59,642 bases of DNA from Candidatus Electryonea clarkiae (GTDB lineage: Bacteria; Electryoneota; Electryoneia; Electryoneales; Electryoneaceae), in the NCBI GenBank assembly GCA_030765455.1, contig JAVCCM010000029.1:1-59642 (forward strand), written 5' to 3'. Made by a program: the position numbers and the translations under genes. The notes under the pieces are model-generated. The model did not search any database and was not told where the DNA came from. It was given only the letters and a program-made list of their open reading frames with translations. Positions 44,918 through 54,293 of this stretch are shown here, piece after piece (within the stretch, counting starts at the first letter, position 1; the number at the start of each line of letters is the position of its first letter).

Positions 44918-46162
44918 CTAACACGTGTTGTGAATTACAAATAGGACATTTTTATTTTTTTCTTTGAGCTGATTGAACTTTTTGTACGCTTCGGGAGTCG
45001 GTAAAATAATAACCTGAGTTCCTTTCAAATTGAATTTGTTGAATATGAAATATGTGCCTTTTGCAGTGTCGAAACCCTTGCCTCCCGCTCCTTCTGAACC
45101 GCTTCCAATAAGAAGTATATCAGGATTTTGTTTGAAGAAATAGGCTCTATCGTTAGAACGAAAATGGTGTTTTTTATCTACCAGGCGTATCATACCATTT
45201 TGATAGATTATAATATCAAAAAATGGTATTGGTAATCCCTTATAAACTGTCAAACCATATGAATTGTACATAATATTCTTATTGAAATTGATTGCAAATG
45301 ATACCGAGAGTGATATAAAAGTTATTAGCGCTATCCCTGCTATCAGATACCTGATTTTAAGGTATTGCGAGAAATGAATAATAGACATTAAGAAAAGAAA
45401 TAAGCAAAATCCGGTCAGTAGATTTAGATACCAGTATTCATGCTCAGTCAGTAATGGACTGGTAAAGAGAAATGCTACAGTAAAAAGACTGACCAACATA
45501 AGAGAAGAAAGAGGATCTTTAAAATAGTCAACAAGGTTCTTTTTCAGTATAGTTTTTAATTTTACAGAGATTGTTCCATATGTTTCCGATACAAAAAGAA
45601 CCAGAATCAAGCCAAAGACAGCGCCTAAGGCATCTTTATTGATGTCGCTTATATCAAAAATTCTGTTCGACATGAAAAATTGGAAAGTTTCATCGAAAGT
45701 GGACATACATAATGAACTGGAGAAAGAATATAGAATCATCTTATTCTTTGACATTTTACGTGCGTTAAAAGCTCTGAAGAAGAAAAAAACATAAGCGCAA
45801 TATGCGATATAATGCCAATTTTGCTGTAAATCGAAAAATGACATATCCGTGTAGAGATCCTGTGTCTTATGTGCGAACAGGATAACAATCAGGATGACCA
45901 GGATAGCTTTTATCCTGCGCCATGTAATTTCTTTTCTATATCTAAAAATCAGACTCAGTAGAATAATCGATCCAAAAATCAGAATGTATGGAATGTCTCT
46001 ACCGAACACAGAAAAGCTGAGATGGGACAGGATGTGAACAGCGTTTTGCAGGTAGCGGGTTACCACTATGAAAGGTGTAGCAACGACAAGTATGGCAAAA
46101 AGGATATATTGCACCATTGATTCGGTGCGGGGATTCCAAAATGTTCTTTTCTGTCTGTTCAT
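44918..46162 (-). CDS. VanZ-like membrane protein fused to a C-terminal Mth938-like (DUF498) domain
   Basis: 414 residues. The N-terminal ~195 residues hold about five membrane helices and the VanZ-like block 'STFDETFQFFMSNRIFDISDINKDALGAVFG' (154-184). Two or three more helices follow (about 220-295). Residues about 300-414 are soluble and match the Mth938/NDUFAF3-type fold: 'YGLTVYKGLP', 'FDIIIYQNGMIRLVDKKHHF', 'NPDILLIGSGSEGAGGKGF', 'GTQVIILPTPEAYKKFNQLKEK' and a terminal 'IHNTC'. VanZ proteins relate to glycopeptide resistance and envelope functions; the Mth938 fold has no defined bacterial role. I do not know this fusion from described proteins. Confidence 0.8.
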   Translation of the reverse strand: MNRQKRTFWNPRTESMVQYILFAILVVATPFIVVTRYLQNAVHILSHLSFSVFGRDIPYILIFGSIILLSLIFRYRKEITWRRIKAILVILIVILFAHKTQDLYTDMSFFDLQQNWHYIAYCAYVFFFFRAFNARKMSKNKMILYSFSSSLCMSTFDETFQFFMSNRIFDISDINKDALGAVFGLILVLFVSETYGTISVKLKTILKKNLVDYFKDPLSSLMLVSLFTVAFLFTSPLLTEHEYWYLNLLTGFCLFLFLMSIIHFSQYLKIRYLIAGIALITFISLSVSFAINFNKNIMYNSYGLTVYKGLPIPFFDIIIYQNGMIRLVDKKHHFRSNDRAYFFKQNPDILLIGSGSEGAGGKGFDTAKGTYFIFNKFNLKGTQVIILPTPEAYKKFNQLKEKNKNVLFVIHNTC

Positions 46163-46252
46163 CTACAACTCGACAATCCTCAGAGTATTCATGTACAAAT
46201 TAAAGGAATATCATCAATTGAAATCAAATGTAAATAATATTTGAATTTATTT

Positions 46253-47041
46253 CTATTTTGTTTCAATACCGAGCGCCGGACAAAGATCTGCAATTGAAGG
46301 AACTATTGCATCAGGCTTAATTCCCGAACGTTTGACAAAATCAAAATCATATTTTCCGGTCTTAACGAGGACTGTTTTTATTCCGACTCTTTTTGCCCCT
46401 TGAATATCAGCTTCAATATCATCGCCAACCATAAGAGTATTTTCAGCCCTGATTTTATAACGCTGCAATAAGCCTCTGAAAAATCCCGGAGAAGGCTTGC
46501 CTACAATTTCAGCAGCTTTGCCAGTGGCATATTCAATCGCAGCAACATATGGTCCGAGATCGAGACGAAGCCCGCTCGGGTCACGCCAGAACCTGTTTTT
46601 GTGGAGTGCGAAAAGTTCACTGCCGCTGAAAGCAAGTTTGAAAATTTCATCAAGGATTTCCGGAGAAAATTCCGAGCCTAAGTCTCCCATAACAACCGCC
46701 CCGGCACGTCTTCTGTTCAACTTCAAACCTTCGAAATCTTGCATTACTTCGTCGTTTACGTAGAGCGCTACGGTAGGACGTTTAAGCTGCAAAATTCGTT
46801 CGCGCGCAATTATTGCGGGACAAACAACGTCTTCCAGATCCACATTAAATCCAAGCCTCAAGAGGTCTTCGTGGATCAACTGTCTTGGTTTTCTGGTAGT
46901 ATTTGTTACAAAGGATACTTTTATTCCAAGTGAACGGAGCCGTTTGACTGTTGCAGTACCTCCGGGAATCGGAAGGTCTGAAAGCATAAGTACCCCGTCA
47001 ATATCGAGGAAAATTTGATCAATGTCACGAATAGTAGTCAT
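46253..47041 (-). CDS. HAD-superfamily IIA phosphatase (NagD/LHPP-like)
   Basis: 262-residue cytosolic hydrolase. Motif I 'IFLDIDGVLMLSDLPIPGG' with the nucleophile Asp, motif II Thr in 'VSFVTNTTRKPRQ', an IIA cap domain (about 85-175), motif III Lys in 'EIVGKPSPGFF', and motif IV 'MVGDDIEADIQGAKRVGIKTVLVKTGKY'. The pattern fits the LHPP/phospholysine-phosphohistidine-phosphatase-like branch. Substrate unknown. Confidence 0.9.
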   Translation of the reverse strand: MTTIRDIDQIFLDIDGVLMLSDLPIPGGTATVKRLRSLGIKVSFVTNTTRKPRQLIHEDLLRLGFNVDLEDVVCPAIIARERILQLKRPTVALYVNDEVMQDFEGLKLNRRRAGAVVMGDLGSEFSPEILDEIFKLAFSGSELFALHKNRFWRDPSGLRLDLGPYVAAIEYATGKAAEIVGKPSPGFFRGLLQRYKIRAENTLMVGDDIEADIQGAKRVGIKTVLVKTGKYDFDFVKRSGIKPDAIVPSIADLCPALGIETK

Positions 47042-47493
47042 GATGGGGTCCGCTTGTTTTTTTTATATGTGAGTGCAAAAAAATGAATAATGACATATTC
47101 TATATTTCTTTATCAAATGCCTAAAGCCTGCAAAAAGTAAATTCTGCATATCAACCCTGGGTATCCATATGGAATTCTTGATTCCAGATCGCTCTGTTTA
47201 TTTCTAATGCGTTTTATTTGAAAAAATTGTCTCTCTTATTGCTGATTATATGCGACTGAATATTATATTGGACTTTTAATTTCTTGCTCTTTTCTATATT
47301 ATAAAAATAAACCATTAATATAGATGTTTTTTTTTAAAATCCAAGAAAATGCCTCTTTGCTCCGGGAGTTCACTGATTTGATATGTATCAGCAAGAATTG
47401 ATAATTGATTAGTTAATATCCTTTATTGAATTTGCAACCAGAATTTTTCGATCATCAAAATTTACCCAATAAATTACATTAGTGGAAGGTTAA
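47042..47493. other. AT-rich divergent spacer upstream of polA
   Basis: About 450 bp between divergent genes. Strongly AT-rich with runs of T; no coding frame, palindrome or known repeat stands out. It should carry the polA promoter. Confidence 0.5.
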
Positions 47494-50232
47494 ATGTCTG
47501 AACGCCTGTTTTTAATTGATGCTATGGCACAAATATACCGGATGCACTTTGCTATCGGAAGGCATCCATTAATCACCTCGAAAGGTGAAAATGTATCCGC
47601 TGTTTACGGGTTCATAAATACACTTCTCGCTTTAATCGACAGGGAAAATCCAGACAAGCTCGCTGTTGTCTATGATTCTCCCCATCCTACATTTCGTCAT
47701 CATATATATAAAGAGTACAAGGCAACACGTGAGAAAATGCCTGATGAACTCGCTGCACAGTTACCTCGACTTGAACAGATTCTGCGTGCTTTGAACATAC
47801 CAATTGTTGTACTTCCCGGCTATGAAGCTGATGATTTAATCGGAACACTTGCCAAAGAAGCTGAAATGAACGGTATGCAAGTTTACATGGTCACAGGTGA
47901 TAAGGATTATTACCAGCTTGTTACAAATAATGTTTTCTTTTACAGTACCAAACAGGGATTATCGAATGCTGAAGTCCTATATCCCGATGATGTAAAGAAG
48001 ATATTCGGAGTTCTTCCGGGACAGGTAATTGATGTGCTTGGATTGGCTGGCGATTCTTCTGATAATGTGCCCGGTGTTCCAAAAGTGGGAATCAAAACCG
48101 CATTGTCCCTGCTTTCTAAATATGAAAATATGGAGGAAGCGTTAAACCACTGGAAGGAAGTAGGCGGGAAAGTTGGAGAGAATCTGAGAGAGTACCGTGA
48201 ACAGGCTATCATATCGAAGAATCTTGTTACAATTCGAACAACAGCTCCAATTGCGGAAAATATAGAGGATCTGAATTTTGGTCCCCTGGATACTAAGGAG
48301 GCGAGGAAATTATTTACTGAACTTGAGTTTAAAAGGCTTCTTAATTATCTCGATAAAGGAAAAAAGGTTCTTCCTCCTGAAGAAAGAAAAGTAGTTTATA
48401 AATCTGTGGTGAATGAGTCCGAATTAATGTCAATGATTAAGAAATTAAGTAAATCGCCACGGATCGCAATCGACACCGAGACAACCTCTATAGATCCAAA
48501 TCAAGCTGAACTGGTTGGTCTTAGCTTTTCCTCAAAACAAGGAGATGCCTATTACATACCTGTAAATTATTTCAGCTTTTCGGATCAGGATGAAATCAGC
48601 GGGGAGGGTCGTCCTCTCAGTGATTGCGGAGACACAACCGAACGTCTGCTTGAAAGACTGCGAACTCTTCTCGAGATTGGTCCCGGCAAAATTGCTCAGA
48701 ATGCAAAATACGATTTCCTGCTCCTCAAACGTTACGGAATACAGGTAAATCCACTCGTTTTTGATCCAATGTTAGCTGATTACCTGATTAATCCGGGTGC
48801 TCGTGGACATAGTATAGACGCAATGGCATTGAATTACCTGAATATAAAAAAAATTGAAACAGCCGAATTAATAGGGAAAGGCAAAAGCCAGGTGACAATG
48901 GATCGAGTGCCACTTGAGATAATCACAAAATATGCATGCGAGGACGCAGAGGTTGCATTCGCCCTCTCAGAAGTTCTTGAGCACAGGATAGAGGAAGAAG
49001 AATTATCGGATTTACTGCGGGAGATTGAATTGCCGGTCTCGCATGTCTTAATGGAGATGGAATACAATGGAATCAAGCTTGAATTAAACTCTCTTGGAAA
49101 AATGAGCAAAGAAATGAATGAGCAGATAAGTGAACTTGAAGCAGAATGTCATCTCCTTGCTGGAATAGAATTCAATCTCAATAGTACTCAAGAGTTATCC
49201 CATATACTATTTGATAAATTAAATATGTCAACTAAACTTTCCCGGAAGACAAAAACAGGTTTCTATTCCACCGATCAGTCAGTACTGGAACGCCTTGCGC
49301 CTATTGATCCTTTACCAAAAAAATTATTGGAGCATAGATCATTAAGGAAGCTTGTCAGCACTTACGTTGATGCGTTGCCCAAACTTGTTAACCAACGAAC
49401 TGGACGTTTACATACTACTTATAATCAAACAGTAGCGGCGACGGGCAGGCTTTCCTCAAATAATCCTAATCTTCAGAATATTCCTATTCGTTCAGACATG
49501 GGAGCAGAAATTCGGCGGGCATTTATTGCTGAACAGGATCATCTTCTTTTAAGTGCTGACTACAGCCAGGTTGAATTACGAATGATGGCGCATCTCAGTA
49601 ATGACGCAGGGTTGATAGAAGCGTTTGAGAACGGAGAGGACATTCATCGCACAACTGCCTCCAAGGTCTTTAATGTTACGCCTGAACATGTCTCAGTACA
49701 ACAGCGAAGCGCCGCAAAAGCTGTGAACTTTGGCGTCCTGTTCGGAATGAGAGAATTCGGGCTTTCATCACGGCTTGGAATCAGTAAAAAACAGGCGAAA
49801 GAATTCATCGACGGTTATTTCGGTGCATATCCCAAAGTTGAAGTTTTCATAAAGAACCTGCTGGATCAGGCGCGATCCGATGGATATGTAAAAACTATCC
49901 TTGGAAGAAGACGACCGATACCTGATTTGGTTTCATCAAATAGAAATGTGATGCAGGGAGCTGAAAGAGCAGCCATTGCCACGGCTGTACAGGGAAGTGC
50001 AGCCGACCTGATTAAAGTAGCGATGATCCGTCTCCAGAGAGACCTGGATCAAGGTAAACATCCATTCAAAATGCTGTTGCAGGTTCATGATGAACTGATC
50101 TTCGAAGTTCATGAGGATGTGGTTGAAGAAGCGGCAGCGTGGGCGAAAGATAAAATGGAAACGGCGATGAAACTGTCAGTTCCTCTCATCGTGGATACAG
50201 GTTGGGGTAAAAACTGGTTGGAAGCGCATTAA
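47494..50232 (+). CDS. polA: DNA polymerase I
   Basis: 912-residue repair and replication polymerase with three parts. 5'-3' flap exonuclease (1-290: 'LFLIDAMAQIYRMHFAI', 'YEADDLIGTLA', 'GDSSDNVPGVPKVGIKTALSLL'). 3'-5' proofreading exonuclease (about 310-500) with active residues intact ('IAIDTETTSIDPNQ', 'IAQNAKYDFLLLKRYGI', 'YACEDAEVAF'). Family A polymerase (about 520-912: 'TGRLSSNNPNLQNIPIR', 'LLSADYSQVELRMMAHLS', 'RSAAKAVNFGVLFGM', 'LLQVHDELIFEVHED'). Ribosome-binding site GGAAGG precedes the ATG. Confidence 0.98.
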   Translation: MSERLFLIDAMAQIYRMHFAIGRHPLITSKGENVSAVYGFINTLLALIDRENPDKLAVVYDSPHPTFRHHIYKEYKATREKMPDELAAQLPRLEQILRALNIPIVVLPGYEADDLIGTLAKEAEMNGMQVYMVTGDKDYYQLVTNNVFFYSTKQGLSNAEVLYPDDVKKIFGVLPGQVIDVLGLAGDSSDNVPGVPKVGIKTALSLLSKYENMEEALNHWKEVGGKVGENLREYREQAIISKNLVTIRTTAPIAENIEDLNFGPLDTKEARKLFTELEFKRLLNYLDKGKKVLPPEERKVVYKSVVNESELMSMIKKLSKSPRIAIDTETTSIDPNQAELVGLSFSSKQGDAYYIPVNYFSFSDQDEISGEGRPLSDCGDTTERLLERLRTLLEIGPGKIAQNAKYDFLLLKRYGIQVNPLVFDPMLADYLINPGARGHSIDAMALNYLNIKKIETAELIGKGKSQVTMDRVPLEIITKYACEDAEVAFALSEVLEHRIEEEELSDLLREIELPVSHVLMEMEYNGIKLELNSLGKMSKEMNEQISELEAECHLLAGIEFNLNSTQELSHILFDKLNMSTKLSRKTKTGFYSTDQSVLERLAPIDPLPKKLLEHRSLRKLVSTYVDALPKLVNQRTGRLHTTYNQTVAATGRLSSNNPNLQNIPIRSDMGAEIRRAFIAEQDHLLLSADYSQVELRMMAHLSNDAGLIEAFENGEDIHRTTASKVFNVTPEHVSVQQRSAAKAVNFGVLFGMREFGLSSRLGISKKQAKEFIDGYFGAYPKVEVFIKNLLDQARSDGYVKTILGRRRPIPDLVSSNRNVMQGAERAAIATAVQGSAADLIKVAMIRLQRDLDQGKHPFKMLLQVHDELIFEVHEDVVEEAAAWAKDKMETAMKLSVPLIVDTGWGKNWLEAH

Positions 50233-50274
50233 TTTATAACACAGTTTATTTCAGTATCTTTGATTGGTTAAGCA

Positions 50275-50303
50275 GTAGAACCCTTTCGTTGAAAGGGATC
50301 TAC
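50275..50303. other. 13-bp hairpin after polA
   Basis: GTAGAACCCTTTC, loop GTT, GAAAGGGATCTAC: 12 of 13 bases pair. It lies 42 nt past the polA stop. There is no T-tract, so it may be a 3' stabilising hairpin or a weak terminator. Confidence 0.5.
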
Positions 50304-50398
50304 TTCAGTGATTTACTTTGCAGGTTCGACACTGCGCGGTACAGTCGAATATATCGTACATTAGATTACAAAATTATTAAGAAAGTTGATCTAAGAAA

Positions 50399-51109
50399 TT
50401 GAAAAATAATACAAAAACTATCCGCCTTGCACATCTGCTTTCTCAGCGAGGTGTTGCCTCCCGGCGGGCTGCTGAGGGTATAATTGCCGATGGCGAAGTT
50501 AAAGTTCATGGCGTAGTTGTTACTGATCCTGCTTTTCCTGTCAATCCTGAAGATAATGATATTGTGGTTGCCGGCAATCCTCTCCCAGTTCAAGTTGCGC
50601 ATCGGTATATCGCTTTGAACAAACCCCCCGGCTTTTTATCCAACTTCACAAAATCAAATGAAAATGGGCGGCTATTAGGTGAATTAATAACGCTTGAGGA
50701 ACGATTATTTGTTGCGGGGCGTCTAGATTTAGCTTCACACGGATTATTGATTATCACAACTGATGGCGAGTGGGCAAACCATGTCATGCATCCTCGATAT
50801 GAGAAAGAAAAGGAATACCTGGTACGTTTTCGCGGGGCAAAAGTCAGGGAGGCAGTTAAAAGGTTAGCAGCCGTAACATTTACAGAAAAAGGAAAGAAAT
50901 TCCGTGCTGTTGCTGTCAGGGCTGATGGTCTGAATGTAAGAGTAATCCTTAAGGAAGGACGAAACCGTCAAATCCGCCGTCTTGCAGAGAAAGCTGAATT
51001 GAGAATAAAAGATCTTGCAAGAATCAGGATTGGCTCAATACAGTTAGGGCGGTTGAAAGAGGGACACTGGCGAAAATTAAATCAGAAAGAAATAAAAGAT
51101 TTCTTATAG
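50399..51109 (+). CDS. rRNA pseudouridine synthase, RsuA/RluB/RluE/RluF family
   Basis: 236 residues, apparent TTG start with no strong ribosome-binding site. N-terminal S4 RNA-binding domain ('IRLAHLLSQRGVASRRAAEGIIADGEVKVHG' region, about 8-65), then the catalytic domain with 'YIALNKPPGFLSNF', the active-site Asp in 'LFVAGRLDLASHGLLIITTDGEWAN', and 'LKEGRNRQIRRLAEKAELRIKDLARIRIG' region. Members modify 16S or 23S rRNA; which uridine is not decidable here, so no symbol is given. Confidence 0.9.
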   Translation: MKNNTKTIRLAHLLSQRGVASRRAAEGIIADGEVKVHGVVVTDPAFPVNPEDNDIVVAGNPLPVQVAHRYIALNKPPGFLSNFTKSNENGRLLGELITLEERLFVAGRLDLASHGLLIITTDGEWANHVMHPRYEKEKEYLVRFRGAKVREAVKRLAAVTFTEKGKKFRAVAVRADGLNVRVILKEGRNRQIRRLAEKAELRIKDLARIRIGSIQLGRLKEGHWRKLNQKEIKDFL

Positions 51110-51136
51110 TTCATCCCTAACAAGTTCTTAAAAATT

Positions 51137-51162
51137 AATTCATAATTCTTAATTCTTAATTG
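51137..51162. repeat. AATTAAG heptamer repeat, copy C, overlapping a stop codon
   Basis: Minus-strand CAATTAAGAATTAAGAATTATGAATT. The last four codons and the stop of the corrinoid protein gene (Ala-Ile-Lys-Asn-stop) are largely made of this repeat, so it has invaded or generated the end of the gene. Confidence 0.7.
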
Positions 51163-51817
51163 CCTTTAAGTGTTTTGCAAAACTATGGGGTTCTGGGAAA
51201 TAACCGTCAGCTCCTATTCTATTGCTGAATTCCTGTGACAGGGGTGCCCCTCCCAGGAAAATATTTATATCAGGTATTTCCTTTTTGATCTGCTTTACAA
51301 ATTGTTCCATGTTCGACATTGTTGTAGTGAGCAGGGCGCTCATACCGACTATACATCCGGGATTTTGATTAATAGCGTCGAGGAATTTGTTCACTTGTAC
51401 ATCTACACCAAGGTCAACGATCTTCCAGCCATCACCTTCAAGAACCATCCGTACGATCTTCTTCCCGATATCATGTAAATCACCTGCCACAGTGCCGAGA
51501 ATTACAGTTCCTTTATACACTGCTTCCCCGGTTTCAAAAAATGGTTTAAGATGTTCCATAGCGGCGTTCATGGCTTTTGCGGCAATAAGGATTTCAGGAA
51601 TAAAGGCTTTTCCCCGGGCAAAATCTTCGCCAATTTTATGCATGCCGATAATCATCGCTTTCTGCAAAATGTCGTTTGGCGAAACCCCGGCATCGAGCAG
51701 TTCCCTGGTTATTTCAGAAGCGCCATCCTTACCATTCATATCAGCAGGATAGGGAGTATCTCGTGTCGCTTTTCCACGTGCTACACAAATCGCAAGGTTT
51801 TCTAAAAGTTTTTCCAT
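51149..51817 (-). CDS. Corrinoid (cobalamin-binding) protein, MtaC/MtbC-like
   Basis: 222 residues. N-terminal helical cap domain (about 1-100, 'EITRELLDAGVSPNDILQKAMIIGMHKIGEDFARG' region) and C-terminal Rossmann B12-binding domain with the lower-ligand motif DxHxxG in 'VAGDLHDIGKKIVRMVLEGDGW', then 'VGMSALLTTTM' and 'FLGGAPLSQEF'. Such proteins carry methyl groups between a substrate methyltransferase and a second methyltransferase; neither partner is in the window. The first ~45 residues contain an insertion rich in Asp and Gly. Its C terminus runs into the AATTAAG repeat. Confidence 0.9.
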   Translation of the reverse strand: MEKLLENLAICVARGKATRDTPYPADMNGKDGASEITRELLDAGVSPNDILQKAMIIGMHKIGEDFARGKAFIPEILIAAKAMNAAMEHLKPFFETGEAVYKGTVILGTVAGDLHDIGKKIVRMVLEGDGWKIVDLGVDVQVNKFLDAINQNPGCIVGMSALLTTTMSNMEQFVKQIKKEIPDINIFLGGAPLSQEFSNRIGADGYFPEPHSFAKHLKAIKN

Positions 51818-52026
51818 TTGAGGTCTTTCATAATGTCAAAAGCATTCCGGATTTATCTAAACCTGCTGCAACCGGTATTCAGCTCAAGCCTGATTAAACT
51901 GAATGCAAAATAATAATCATAAAGATAAAACAGAATTCGACATTATTCTACATATTTCGGGAGAGTATATCTTGCAAAAAGGGCAAGAAGAATCTATTTT
52001 CTGATAAGGAAAAACGGGAGAAAAAG

Positions 52027-52380
52027 ATGGAATATGATTCAAACGGTATTTTTGCGAAAATCCTGCGTGGTGAGATTCCAACGAACAGCGTGTATGAAAA
52101 TGAGAATGTTCTCGCATTCGAAGATATCAATCCCAAGGCACCGGTGCATATCCTGATCATTCCAAAGGCTGATGTTCCTACGGTGAATGAATTCGGTCCG
52201 GAACATAAAGAGATGATTGGAGATATGATATTAGCGGCAAAAGAGATTGCTGCCGAGAAAGGGATTGCCGAAAGTGGTTACCGTATGGTGATCAACACTT
52301 TGGATGACGGGGGACAGGAATTGTATCATGTACATCTTCACCTCCTTGGAGGCAGAAGGATGAAATGGCCTCCGGGATAA
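52027..52380 (+). CDS. HIT-family nucleotide-binding protein (HinT-like)
   Basis: 117-residue nucleotidyl hydrolase or phosphoramidase. Start with GGGAG upstream. 'IFAKILRGEIPTNSVYENE', 'VLAFEDINPKAPVHILIIPK', and the histidine triad 'ELYHVHLHLLGGRRMKWPPG' at the C terminus. Length and all motifs match HinT/PKCI-type proteins. Confidence 0.95.
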   Translation: MEYDSNGIFAKILRGEIPTNSVYENENVLAFEDINPKAPVHILIIPKADVPTVNEFGPEHKEMIGDMILAAKEIAAEKGIAESGYRMVINTLDDGGQELYHVHLHLLGGRRMKWPPG

Positions 52381-52617
52381 CCGGGAGCTATTCAAAATCA
52401 GACTATTGCATTCGAGGAATGTAAAAGAATAAATTTAAAGTTCGAACAAAACACTGTTATTGTATAGCTTGTCGCCATTCTGGGCGAAGTTAAGAATCTA
52501 ATAATCAATGCTTCTCATTCGAATCAGAGGTTGTTTTCTTAATTCTGAATAATTATTTATCAAGTATTATCATGCAAACTGTACAAATACAAACCATTTA
52601 TAAACGGAGGAATTGAG
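52381..52617. other. Spacer upstream of rpsU
   Basis: About 240 bp between hinT-like gene and rpsU. It contains a diverged single arm of the CATTCTGAACG repeat (about 52468-52500). No gene or clear promoter recognised. Confidence 0.45.
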
Positions 52618-52827
52618 TTGCCCTACATTAAAATTCGTGAAGGCGAATCATTTGATCGTGCCTTTAAAAGATTTACCAAAGCATGTGAGAAAGCCGGATT
52701 AATGGCTGAGATCAGAAAACATCAGCGTTATGAAAAACCATCCGAAGCTCGCAAGCGGAAATCAAACATCGCCCGGCGAAAATTAAGAAAACTCCACATA
52801 ACCGTGGAAAGAAAGCCCAGGGTTTAA
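52618..52827 (+). CDS. rpsU: 30S ribosomal protein S21
   Basis: 69 residues, TTG start with a strong GGAGGAATTGAG ribosome-binding site. 'YIKIREGESFDRAFKRFTKACEKAG', the basic 'KHQRYEKPSEARKRKSNIARRKLRKL' region and 'RKPRV' end identify S21, which sits near the mRNA exit of the 30S subunit. Followed by yqeY-like and cvpA genes, an order seen in many bacteria. Confidence 0.96.
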   Translation: MPYIKIREGESFDRAFKRFTKACEKAGLMAEIRKHQRYEKPSEARKRKSNIARRKLRKLHITVERKPRV

Positions 52828-52907
52828 TATATAGCCGGTTAATAATTATTAGCTGATAATTATTTCATTTATATTCAGACAATTACCCAACGTTACAAGG
52901 ATAATTG

Positions 52908-53354
52908 ATGAATCTCGAACAAAAGTTGACTGAAGAGATAAAAAATGCTATGAAGAGTGGCGCAAAGCCTCGTCTTATGGCTCTTCGTGCATTAAAAGCA
53001 GCAATTACCAATGAACGTACTCGCCATGAGGGTGAATTACCTGAGCAAGAGGCTTTGAAAGTCATTGCATCTCATCGCAAAAAAATGGCTGGCGCGAAAG
53101 AACAGTATCAGTCTGCCGAACGTCATGAAATGGTAACCCAGGCAGATGTGGAGATTGCTGTATGCGATGAATTTCTACCGGAAAAATTAAGCACGGAACA
53201 GTTGACAAAGATTGTAGATACTGTGATCGACAAAACCGGGGCGAGTTCAAAATCAGATTTAGGCAAGGTGATGGGACTATTGATGAAAGAGCTTGCCGGT
53301 AAAGCTGACGGAAATCAGGTTCGGATGCTTGCCATGTCCCGGTTGGAGGAGTGA
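52908..53354 (+). CDS. yqeY: GatB/YqeY domain protein
   Basis: About 148 residues, ATG at 52908 with AAGG upstream. 'LEQKLTEEIKNAMKSGAKPRLMALRALKAAI' region, 'ASHRKKMAGAKEQYQSAERHEM', 'FLPEKLSTEQLTKIV' and 'DLGKVMGLLMKELAGKADGNQVRMLAMSRL' region match YqeY. It shares the tail domain of GatB amidotransferase subunits and may act on tRNA; its exact function is not established. In operon with rpsU and cvpA. Confidence 0.93.
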   Translation: MNLEQKLTEEIKNAMKSGAKPRLMALRALKAAITNERTRHEGELPEQEALKVIASHRKKMAGAKEQYQSAERHEMVTQADVEIAVCDEFLPEKLSTEQLTKIVDTVIDKTGASSKSDLGKVMGLLMKELAGKADGNQVRMLAMSRLEE

Positions 53355-53355
53355 A

Positions 53356-54135
53356 GTGGGAATACTTGATTGGGTATTACTTTCATTAATGACTTTTTTC
53401 TTTATCCGCGGATTATTTCGCGGTTTTTTACTCGAAATATTTGAAATTATCGCTATTATCGCAGGTTTTGTCGTTGTTCAAATATTTGGATCAGTATTTG
53501 GTTTGTTTCTTACAAATCATACACCAATTCAAAGGGGCTGGGCAGGAATTCTTGCTGCTGGAATATTGTTCCTGGTTGCAGTTGTCGCGGTGGGAATAAC
53601 TGGAAGGTTGCTAAGAAAACTTATTCGTGCAGCATCATTAGGATGGATTGACCGTTTTGCCGGATCGCTGGTTGGATTGCTGAAATCAATTATTCTAATT
53701 CTTATATTGATGCTAATTGTTGGTTTCCTTCCTTTATCAAAATCGGTGCGAAGTACAATCAATAAAGGACAGGTAAGCGGTATTTTTTGCATCGGCGCAC
53801 AATGGGTGTTGGATATGTCGCAAATAGTTCCAATATCTCCAAACCGGGTGATGGCTGACTATTTAAGGTCTTACGGATTAGATGATGAGATAGTGCATAT
53901 AGTTACCGATCAACCGGGGCTGATGAAGACAATACTTACCAGTGCCCCTGCTGATATAAATATTCCGGTAAAATCCATCCTGAAAGGTGAGCCTGCCACA
54001 AAGATGCCCTCTAAATTGTCCATGCCCAAGGACTTAAGCAAGGGGTTGGTGGAGGTATTCGAAAACCCAAAATTATCCGACAACCAGAAAGCTGAAATCT
54101 TCTGGACACTGATTCAGAAAGCTCAAGATAAATAA
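53356..54135 (+). CDS. CvpA family membrane protein
   Basis: About 259 residues from a GTG at 53356, which directly follows GGAGGAG and the yqeY stop; an earlier frame start inside yqeY would translate an unconserved extension. Four N-terminal helices with the CvpA signature 'ILDWVLLSLMTFFFIRGLFRGFLLEI', 'GWAGILAAGILFLVAVVAVGITGRLLRKLI', 'GWIDRFAGSLVGLLKSIILILIL'. The C-terminal ~120 residues are soluble. CvpA is linked to colicin V production and envelope resistance; mechanism is unclear. Confidence 0.9.
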   Translation: MGILDWVLLSLMTFFFIRGLFRGFLLEIFEIIAIIAGFVVVQIFGSVFGLFLTNHTPIQRGWAGILAAGILFLVAVVAVGITGRLLRKLIRAASLGWIDRFAGSLVGLLKSIILILILMLIVGFLPLSKSVRSTINKGQVSGIFCIGAQWVLDMSQIVPISPNRVMADYLRSYGLDDEIVHIVTDQPGLMKTILTSAPADINIPVKSILKGEPATKMPSKLSMPKDLSKGLVEVFENPKLSDNQKAEIFWTLIQKAQDK

Positions 54136-54189
54136 GTTGCCTTGAATATTGTACTCCAACAAATAAATTCGCATCTATAATATTTCTTG

Positions 54190-54219
54190 AAAAGAATGCA
54201 TCATGTTCGCATTCTTTTT
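54190..54219 (+). terminator. Terminator of the rpsU-yqeY-cvpA operon
   Basis: AAAAGAATGC, a 9-nt loop, GCATTCTTTT then TG: a perfect 10-bp stem whose 3' arm ends in Ts, 54 nt past the cvpA stop. Confidence 0.75.
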
Positions 54220-54293
54220 GTCTTTGGATTAAGATGAACCATGATTCTTTGATTATTCAAGCTACATTATTTCGAGAATTTTTATAAACTAAA

